DNA from: Telmatactis stephensoni
Lineage: Eukaryota; Cnidaria; Anthozoa; Actiniaria; Isophelliidae
DNA length: 64,000 bases
Direction of reading: 5' to 3'
Assembly: GCA_029948255.1 (NCBI GenBank)
Contig: JALIZF010001419.1
Location: 124,501 to 188,500 of the forward strand
Shown here: piece by piece, positions 1 to 9,700 of the stretch
How the letters are laid out: each line of letters begins with the position of its first letter
Position numbering within the stretch: position 1 is the first letter of the stretch
The notes under the pieces: generated by a model
Seen by the model: only the letters and a program-made list of their open reading frames with translations
Database searches by the model: none
Told to the model about the DNA's origin: nothing
Program-made: the position numbers and the translations under genes

Positions 1-507
1 CGAGTTACACATAGGAGGTCATATAACGTAAGAGCACCCCTGTCACTTTGGCACAATGATGGCAACCACAAACTAATTAGGTATGTATGAAGTCCAACAA
101 AGGAGGGGGGGGGGGAGTTTACTCCATACATGTATGTAATGTAACACTGCAAGAAATCTAGCGAGCCAAATTACCTGTTGTTATTAATATATATATCCTG
201 TATCCATAGTTTTTGTATTTTATCTTGGGCCCACAGTAATTGGTCACACTGTGGTGGTGTCCCTGCCTATATTGTATTTGTTGTTTGTCTGTTTCTTGTT
301 TGTTATTAGGCGAAGCGAAATAAACATAAACATAAACATATGACCATATACTGTATTGGTATGCTAGGGATGATTGTCATATTTTGAATGGTTGAAGTCC
401 CTGACTTGACATTAAATTTATCATCTTTTAATACTTACATGTACGTGACTTCAAGTGAGGAAAACTCATATCTAAAGCTGATTCCAAATATTCAACTTCT
501 TTTGCAG
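1..507. other. Intergenic/intronic DNA with a LINE-tail-like end
   Basis: No exon is supported here. A G-rich run lies near 105-116. A short hexamer tail (AAACAT repeated) at about 318-341 resembles the 3' tail of a LINE copy on the plus strand. The stretch before 508 ends in a pyrimidine-rich tract and CAG that acts as splice acceptor for the integrase exon. The upstream exons of that gene must lie left of the window. Confidence 0.35.
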
Positions 508-1556
508 ATGGAGGATAGTAGTACATGGGTGTATCGATGGTTATTCCAGAAAAATAATGTTTCTGTCATGTTCAGGAAATAATAAAGCTAACACCGTCTT
601 AAATTTGTTCTTGAATGCAGTAAGAGATCATGGATTGCCATCAAGAGTGAGGGGTGACCAAGGTGTTGAGAATGTTAGAGTTGCACAGTATATGTTTAAC
701 CATCCTTCTAGAGGTCCTGGAAGAAGAAGCTACATAACAGGACCAAGTGTCCACAATCAAAGGATTGAAAGACTTTGGTGCGATGTATTTGTTGGTTGTC
801 TCTATATTTATTACTCCGTTTTTTATTTTTTAGAAGAATCAGGCTATTTAGATTTAAGCAACGAGGTAAACATGTTTTGCTTGCATTATGTGTTTATACC
901 TAGAATAAATCAACATCTTGCAAATTTTGCAAGTGGATGGGACAACCACCCAATAAGAACAACAAGAAATAGAACACCTAACCAGCTGTGGATAAGAGGA
1001 CTGATAGATTTGTCTAGGCATTCTGATGCAAGGAATGCTTTAGAGCTAGAGGCTTTGGAGGTAAATATATGATACTAGAATTAATATATATAAATGAAGG
1101 TACAAGTTGGTCACTATTCGCATGTGGTGTTTGCAGATCAAATGTTCTTCTTGTTGCTAATAGTCACAAACTAGTGACTGAAATAGTTAATATCATTTAA
1201 TCAGAACAGTTCATGACAAAAACAGTAATACCCAGGAGAACTCACAACAATAGAACTTTATTTGATCTAGTAAAGTGAAATTGCTCTACCAAATCAATGT
1301 GTAAAAGGGCTGATAATATTAACTAAAATTAATTTGTAAATCTCAACAGAATTTGGATGAGTTTGGGATTGACCCTGATGGTCCATTGCCAGGAGAGGAT
1401 GATAATTTGGGACTTGAGATACCAGAGATATCCAATCCCTTAAGTGATGCTGATTTCTTGGAACTGCAGCGAAGAGTGCCCCCACTTCAACATGACCAGG
1501 GGTTTGGTATTGATGTTTACTTATCAGCATGTTCTTTTGTTAATGCAAGAGTTTAG
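508..1556 (+). CDS. Integrase/DDE transposase-like gene, 3' part (two exons)
   Basis: Exons 508-1060 and 1350-1556 (stop TAG) join in phase with GT-AG borders. They encode the C-terminal two thirds of an rve-type integrase. After the acceptor the frame reads [15 protein letters not shown], then a catalytic Asp in RGDQGVEN and the catalytic Glu in HNQRIERLW, followed by a helical C-terminal region and NRTPNQLW. The first catalytic Asp is expected in an exon left of the window, so the gene is 5'-incomplete. In animals this family is common in IS3-like (IS3EU-type) DNA transposons; that is family knowledge. No frame break is visible in the two exons. It is convergent with the HECT gene at 3788-12565, the same arrangement as in the transposon at 15861-21554, so I read it as the transposase of an older, larger relative. 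A domesticated host gene remains possible. Confidence 0.75.
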
Positions 1557-3001
1557 GTAAAAGTTTTTGTCTTTATGTATGTATTTACATTTTATATCCA
1601 TGTGTACATAGTGATAAGTTTCATTTTGCATTGATGCATGATCATGGACAAGTTGTTTGAAAGCTTGGCACAAAATTAACTATTAAATTGTAGTTAAGAA
1701 ACAAACTAATACATTTGTACATCTCTACTCTTTCATGAATGATAAGTGGAAAAGCATCCAAGAACCAATCATTTCAATTTTAGAGGTTTGCCAAGTGGGA
1801 TATTAGCCATATACAATGACATTGAGTTGAGATTGCAGTGCATGTTATCTACATTTGTAGCTGTGGTCAGAGTCTATTAGTGTACTGTCTCTTGATTGGC
1901 CAAACAACATTCAAACATTCCTGACATATTTCCATCTGCCCATGGCATTTGGATTCTCACTTTTAAGATTAATTTCAATAATAATTAAAATACTTGGTAG
2001 TAATTTAAAAGATATCTAGAAGCAATATACATGTAGATATTAAACTAATGAAGGATGTCATGTTTATTCTGATAGTTCTACATACTTTATTCTGATAATA
2101 TGTATAGAAAAAACTTGTGTTTTTTTATTCACTGGTTAATAAGATGAATATCAAAACAGTCAAATAAAGACAACTATGCACCTAATAATTGTTTCAATAT
2201 TTGAATAATCAACATTGAATACACTCAACTAGATGTTACTATTTAATTGTAAAAAACTTTTATAGTGATTTTTTCACTCCTTTGATGAAATAATTCATTT
2301 TTGCTGAATTCTGTAGGATACTCAACATACTGGTAGCTATCTATTTTACTCATGACAACTACTTATCATTGCATTTGTCTGGTTGTATTTTATTAAGAAG
2401 CATGCTTGACTTGGTTTGACTGTAAAAACCAGTTATCTCCTCTTTCTTTCTAATATATGACCATACATGTATAATAAACATACATCGTGCTTAACAATAT
2501 TAACAGTTGTTGATTCAAGCCAACAGCATGTCACTATTACTAACAGTAACTGAAGTGTTAATTTTTGTCTACTAAAAATTAATGTTATGCTATAATGTTA
2601 TTTGCACCCTTTCTGAGAAATATTGTGAACAATAAAATAGACAATCTATTAAATCAAACACCTTTGCTATAGAGTGATTTTCATAAATACCATGAAAGAA
2701 TAGGCAAACTACATGTAATAGCTAGCAGAAAACTTTAAAGCCATGATTGTTTTTATTAATTATCAGCTACTACAAACTAAATGATCCATTTCCTCATCAT
2801 GGCCATACAAAAACCACTCCAACATTTGATATATTATCACAAACACAACAAACACAACAATGTCATTTTAACAAATTCCATGATTCACTGCAATACTAGT
2901 CAGTATGCTCTTTGGATGTTTCGTGGAATGGGTGTATACAGCTCTGTATATATCGAGAGATTTCGTCCTATTATGTATAAGAGAGGACTATAATTTGAAC
3001 T
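1557..3001. other. AT-rich stretch, no supported feature
   Basis: No exon, repeat boundary or RNA gene could be supported. The DNA is AT-rich, with scattered ATGTA-type words typical of this genome. It lies between the 3' end of the integrase and the TTAA-flanked foldback element. Confidence 0.3.
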
Positions 3002-3682
3002 TTAAGGTGAGTCACAGTAGTATTGTTTTGGAACATACCTTTACTTTTCATTTGGCTTACTTATAGTCTTAACGTATACCAATATAATTAGTTTTTAGAT
3101 CAGTTATAGAGCTAAGATGGAAGTTTTGAATAATGTCAATTTCGGCTTCATCAGTGTTGCCTTAGCAACGATAAATAAATATTCATGAGACAGCTTTTTG
3201 TCAAATATCATCAAATATCTCTCAAACGCGAACAGCTCTAGACAAGCGGTAAACATCATCATAAACTTTAAACTAGTGCAAAACATTTCGAACCATTTTG
3301 AAGAAAATCAATCTGTTTGATTTTAATTTATTCCATAAAGTATGCTTTCTGCGAATAACTTGAAATCAAACAGACTGATTTTCTTCAAAATAGTCGGAAA
3401 TGTTTTGCACTAGTTTGAAGTTTATTATGTCGTTTACCGCTTGTCTAGAGCTGATCGCGTTTGAGAGAAATTTGATGATATTTGGCAAAAAGCTATCTCA
3501 TGAATATTTATTTATCGTTGCTAAGGCAACACTGATGAAGCCGAAATTGACATTATTCGAAACTTCCATCTTAGCTCTATAACTGATCTAAAAATCAAGT
3601 ATATTGGTATACATTAAGGCTATAAGTAAGCCAAATGAAAAGAAAAGGTATGGTCCAAAAATACTACTGTGACTCGCCTTAA
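3002..3682. mobile_element. TTAA-flanked foldback element
   Basis: TTAA at 3002-3005 and 3679-3682 brackets an inverted repeat beginning GGTGAGTCACAGTAGTATT and ending in its complement. The two arms, each about 290 bp, are diverged copies of each other around a short centre near 3310-3360. The 60-codon reading frames on opposite strands of the arms are mirror images of the same non-coding arm. TTAA duplication fits piggyBac- or Kolobok-type mobilisation. A diverged part copy lies at about 10120-10155 and 11159-11460. Confidence 0.75.
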
Positions 3683-3787
3683 ATGCATCTTATTCTACTA
3701 GAAAGTGATAGGTTCACTATCAAAAATTGTTATTTCAACCTGTGAACATTGTACACTTAAGAAAACTTTAAACTAAAGACAGCTTCT

Positions 3788-6700
3788 TTAGTGAAATGAG
3801 AAGCCTGAAGAGCAATATTGGATGGCAATGTTGATGAACTTTTCAAAATCTTCATACTTATTATACTTTGATGGCAATGTGATGGCCTTGAAACAAGTTT
3901 CTGACATCGGTAGGTTGATTTCATCGTTACATTTGACACTTAATGATTCACTTGCTGATCTCAGTTTCGGTTCTCCAGTCCAAAAGGAAAGAAAATCTTT
4001 GAGCTTTTTACCTCCTGAAATGTATTTAACATATTTATCTTCAATTTTTCTGATTGGCTCAAATCTGGGATATTCCAGTCATACAGTCATTTTTGAAAGT
4101 ACACATTTAAATGATTAAGTACAGAATTAAATGGAACACTGTTATAATGTCATTTACTGGCTACAGGTCAATCAGTCTGGTGAAAAACTGCCCGAAATCT
4201 TGGGAGTACAAATCAAGGGCGGTGAGGTCTTTTATCCAAGGCCGAGGGCAGGTTTTTACTATATTCTCTACTTTCACATTCCCCATAATGCCCTCTGTTT
4301 TTGGGGGGTAGTTATTGTAATGCTAATCAAATCAGTTGTTATTAAAATCAAATACATTTGAATTACAATAACTACCCCCCAAAAACAGAGGGCATTATGG
4401 GGAATGTGAAAGTAGAGAATGGACTGACTTATAGCTGGTAAATAACTTTTTTTTTTTTTTCGACTCTCTTTTACTCCATACTATCAGAGCATGTAATACA
4501 AGATACCGTGCACAGGACTGTAGCAAGCCTTGAAAAACTGGGGGGGGGGGGGGGGGAAGCAATATTAATTTCCTTCCCTCAATTGGTACTGGATTGTTAT
4601 TGCTTGTGCTAATTAGTTGTTACCTTCAACGCCTTCAATGTTGTCAATGTAGAGTTTTAAAAACTCTACAGCTCTTTTCCCATCATCATTGAGATCATCA
4701 TCTATGTAGAATGCATCTTTGATGTCCTTCCCACTTACAACTCATTCTGCATCTGTTGGGAAGATAAGTTCTGCCAAGTTTGGGTATTTCTGAAGGTTGC
4801 TGTATAGTTTTACATCTTCCATTCCTAAATGAGTTACATTTTGTATTTGCGTGAGGTAATCTTGGATAATTCTCGAATACTGCCGATCCACACTTTTAAA
4901 AATATTACCTTTAATGATCTCATCCAATACGAGGCGACGCTTTTCCACTACATGGAAAATCAATAGACCCTGTACAATGATCTTCCTGTTTTCCAATGCA
5001 GCAAGTTGGTCGAGGTCAAGCCCTGCTTCGTACATATAAGGCTCCAACCTGGCTCGTAGTTCAGAGCTGGGTTTTTCATCTAAGGGCAACATATCAAGCT
5101 ACACAAGAAAAATAGCAAAGTATTTAATACATGTAAACACATCAGCTATGTGATATGAACATTGATGCCATGCATTGATTGTTTACAGCAAAATTAATTT
5201 GCCTATAGTATACATACACCACATCTTTATCTAAGAGGGGCTGGTACCCAAAACTTCACAATACTCTAGTTTAAACAGTGTACCATTTAAATCTGTACTT
5301 TTTCATTTAAATTTGTACTTTTAAAAAAGATTGCATTACTGGGATATCCCAGATTTGAGCCAATCAGAATTGATATTTAAATGAGCAACATTTTCTGATT
5401 GGCTCAAATCTGGGATATTCCAGTCATACAGTCATTTTTGAAAGTACAAATTTAAATGATAAAGTACAGAATTAAATGGAACACTGTTTTTAGTATTTTT
5501 ATCATCAGCCTTTGTTTTGAACATACATGCACTATTATTCTATTGTCACTATTAATCATTTCCATTCAAAAATATGATAGGATGAATGGAAACGTTGGGC
5601 TTCGATGCAAATTGCCAAGGTCACATATTACCATGAAAGATCTTTCTTTTGTATTACAGTGTGAAGTAACAAAGTGAACATAACAAATGATTTGCATCAT
5701 CATGGAAATTGACTTTCATTAAATATTATATATGGTTGGAGTTTACAAGCTACGTGGGTGTTATTAGTTTAAGATTACTCATACTGTATGAGATACTAGT
5801 GTCAGAAAATGCAATCTTCAAGGTTGATGAATGCATAAGTTCTCGGTCAGTTATAGGTTGTGAAATATGCATGATTTTTATGCTTAAAAGCACTAACCTC
5901 AGTAATCATTTCTCTCAATTCAAAGTCTGGTATGTCATCAACTGTCAGAGGTAATTCTGTTGGGTCAATGGCACTCGAAGATAACAATTTCTTGAATACT
6001 GGCGAGAGACCATGTAGACAAGAATTGCTGTGAAGTGCAGCATGGCCAATGATCTTCCCCATGGCCTTGTATGCCCCTGTGATCCTTAACTCCCGATCAT
6101 TAGTGGGAATTCTGTGGTCAGGTTCTCCTTCGAGGAACAGCTGTGACTTCTTAGGGTACGGAAGTCCCTCATCAAGGGCTTTAATAGCCTCCTCAAAGTA
6201 CTCCCTGACAGGACCACTGCCCACGCCCTCCTCATCTTCAAATTTCACTCGTGGAGAAACTTTTAGATTGGTTTTGGGGTTCTTGTAAACGTGCAGTATG
6301 TCTTGCCTTAGCCCCAGAATGCCATCAATTCTGCAAACAGAAATTCTCTGGCATTGGGTATCGTGGTCTAGCATTGCAGTTCTGAATAACTGCAGGGCAG
6401 TATTTGGTGTGGTTTCTTCGGACAAACCCATGAATGGTGCTGGGGTGAGCTCACTCTCATCGTCACTGATATTGATCTGGCTTTCATTAAGATTAATATT
6501 ACTGTCATCTAAAAAAATAAGTTTATATGATTAATATTATTGGATAAATTTGTTCATCATTTTTTATATTTTGGCAATTTAATTATTGGTTTTGAACAAT
6601 AATAACAAGTCAAGATTAATCACTGGTAGCCTTGCAACCACAGAAGACTTTGGTCATTCTTTTAGAGTGCGAACAATATATGGTCACCTCTCAAATATAT

Positions 6701-9700
6701 AGGGGTACATTTAACAATTATTCCACAAAATCGAGTCATACAGGAGCTGACAGCTGACAAGCCTTGTCAAGTCAGCTATCATGCTCAAGAATGACGAGAT
6801 TGAGTGAAATGAATTGTTTTAATTATTATATAGTCAATCACAGGATCATGAGAAAAAGTGAATGTTCTGTTATGTCACAATATATGAGATGACAGTCAGA
6901 GGTGATAGACCAAGGTTATGAAAACACGCCTTTTTACATCTATCATTTACTTGCTTATTTATTTGTTTATTTATTTTTTTCCCATTATTGTTACAGCGCG
7001 AGGAGTTCAAGTGTGACCACTAGTAATTTATTCGCATACTTTTGGCTAGGCAATTATCCAATCAGCGATGTAGGATTGTGCTATCTTGTCTCCGATTGGA
7101 GGGTGAAAATATGCGAATAAATTATCAATGGTCACAGTTTTGAGCTTCGCGCTGTAAATATTAGTAGAGTAGCCAATCAGAGTGCACATTTGCTCATATT
7201 AAGTGATTGACTATATTTCTAATAAGTATAAATAGACTTGACAAGTCCTACACAACTGTGCTTTTACTGGTGAAATAACACCACATTTATGATAACCATA
7301 TAATTAAATTTGTAGATTGCAGTTTGAAAGAAAACAAACACACAATACAATTACCTGTAGCATTGCCCTCTGTTAACTGCCTCTGATTCAATAAATGATC
7401 TATGGCATCATTTATGTTCCCACTTGTAAGTCCAAGTGCACTTTCTATCATTTCTTCCGTTGCAAATGGCATTATATCTTTTACTGCTTGGACTTAAATG
7501 AAATCAGACTCATGAATCAGAATTTATATCACATAATCATATGTCAACCAACAATTACCCCAGGGATGGGGGGTACTCCCTATAATTGACTATACTGGGA
7601 TGCTCCACCCAAAAGGGGTACCTTTTTGAGCCCCCAGCTATGGGAAAGGGGTACCTTTGTTTTTCAGGCCACAGCTATGCGTACCTTTTTAGGGAAAGCT
7701 ATGAAAGGGGTATCATGTTCAGGAAAGATGTACAAATTTCTGAAATTTGGTATGTGAAAGGGGCGATTTTTTCAAAATTTGGTATGTGAAAGGGGCAATT
7801 TTTGAAATTTACAATGTGAAAAGTGTACGATTTTCCAAAATTTACTATGTGAAAGGGTAAGGGGTCGGGAGTCCGGGCGGAGCATACCTGTATAAAATGT
7901 TTCAGTTCGGGTTACTAACCTGAAGCAGACTGGTCTTCCTTTTTGTCAATCGGGACACTGATGTATGAACTACTGATAGACAAAAATAATTTTTTTAAGT
8001 ACACCTTTTGTGGCATTGACATTCATCGAGTACAGAATAGGATTGAGGTCTCAACAAGAAATAAAAAATAGTTGTCCTTGAAATATAATGCTTAGACCTC
8101 AACTAGAATGAATTTGAATTCATCAAATTGTTTCTTTGACCAAGGCTTTTATTTTACCGAGCTTTCAGCCATATAGCCCTTTTTCAAGCTAAAATAAGAC
8201 AGCGAAATGCTTCTCTAAAATTAAAAATTACTTGAAATTACTGTATTTACATAATTTTTAAATTTTGTGCGCGACCTACAATTCAGTTTTAAACTTAGAA
8301 TGAACTTGTTGAAGTCCATTAATGACAAATCTAAGGGAATAGTAACCTTTTTATTTTCTATTATGAACACTAACTGTACTATATAATACGTCCAATGATT
8401 TACCTTGATTTTAAATCAACTGGATCTTGTTGTGATGCCTGTTGTGTGGGTATTTGGCTTGACCCACCCACACAGTCTTTCCGGTGTTCTTTGATATTTG
8501 GGATATATTAGGCCATATATTTGTCATGAAAAGAGACAGTCCACAGTTGATGCAATTTACTTTAGGGGAGTCCTCTACCTGGTGCAAAATAAGTTTTTGT
8601 TAACATAATATTGTCATATTGTATATATGTGGAATATATTATGCATATCATTTTGAATCATTAACCCTTTTGCTTCTTTGGCAGCTGAAACTTCAAGTAA
8701 AAATGGTACTTATTAAAAAAATTCAATCTTTATTAAACAAGTACTTAGGTATTATTGCAAGCTGTAGTAGTTTTGTCAACTTTTGAAAGGCTGTGATGCA
8801 AGTATTGAATGTCTATACAACGCAACAAATGAATTGTCGCTACATGTTTCCATTCCCTTATAAGTTTTTGGTTAAAATAAATAAAAAAATAAAGAACAAT
8901 CACATACAATTAAAAAAACACCATTTAAATTCAAAAAATGAAAGTACCTCTAACTGCATGACAGATTCATCGAGATCCATTTGTAAAGGCCTAATATATC
9001 CCATCGCCTGACCGAGCCGCTCCTTTAAGAATGGAACAGAATAGCCTTCCTTTCCTGGCTGTAACAGTTGCAAAGGCCTCTGCCCTCCTCCACCCCCTAC
9101 AGCCCTAAGTACATGAAAACCTCCTCCTTGCTTGAGTCTTGGAAACTTTCCTTCTAGGAAAGTCTCAACTTCTTTATGTGAAGCCTTCTTATTTGGGAAT
9201 ACAATCTTTAGTCTACCAAGCCCAGCCTGCACCAAGACTTCCATTCTTTGCCTGTCAGGGGTTGTCTCCTCATCGCAGCGGCTGAGCAAACAAAAATCAT
9301 GAGTCCATGTCTCTGGGGCTCGATGGAAGGGTAAATAACCAAGCGTAGGCCTTTTGCTCTTTGGTTCCAACCCATTTTTGGATGGCCTCTTGTTTGTAAC
9401 ATTTCTTGAGCAAAGCCCAGGAAAAGCTTGTCTATAGATAGAAATGAAATATGACATACATCACTTCATGGGTATTTTCTTTCCAGATTTGCAATTTAAT
9501 TTATACTAAATTTCAAGTAAAACACACAAGTTTCAAAAAGTTCTAGCTATATTTTCCCCATTGTAGACCATGGATAATTCCAGAAATTTGCCAGGGGATA
9601 TCTAGTGGCAGAAATTATTTGAGGTGTCCTGAAAGTGTTATGCCAAAAAGAGAAATGTATTCCATTATGATAAACTATGAAGGTGTAAATAAGAGTAGGC

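Noticed and set aside
3104..3582. Pair of 60-residue proteins on opposite strands
   Set aside because: They are mirror images of the arms of one foldback element, as are those at 46218-46567.
4742..4744. Selenocysteine or programmed readthrough at the in-frame TGA codons
   Set aside because: Neither HECT ligases nor DDE transposases are known selenoproteins, no candidate SECIS hairpin was recognised, and decay by CpG transition explains all three cases.
5847..6534. Plus-strand frames opposite the HECT N-lobe exon
   Set aside because: The minus strand carries HECT motifs and correct splice borders; the plus-strand frames are shadows.
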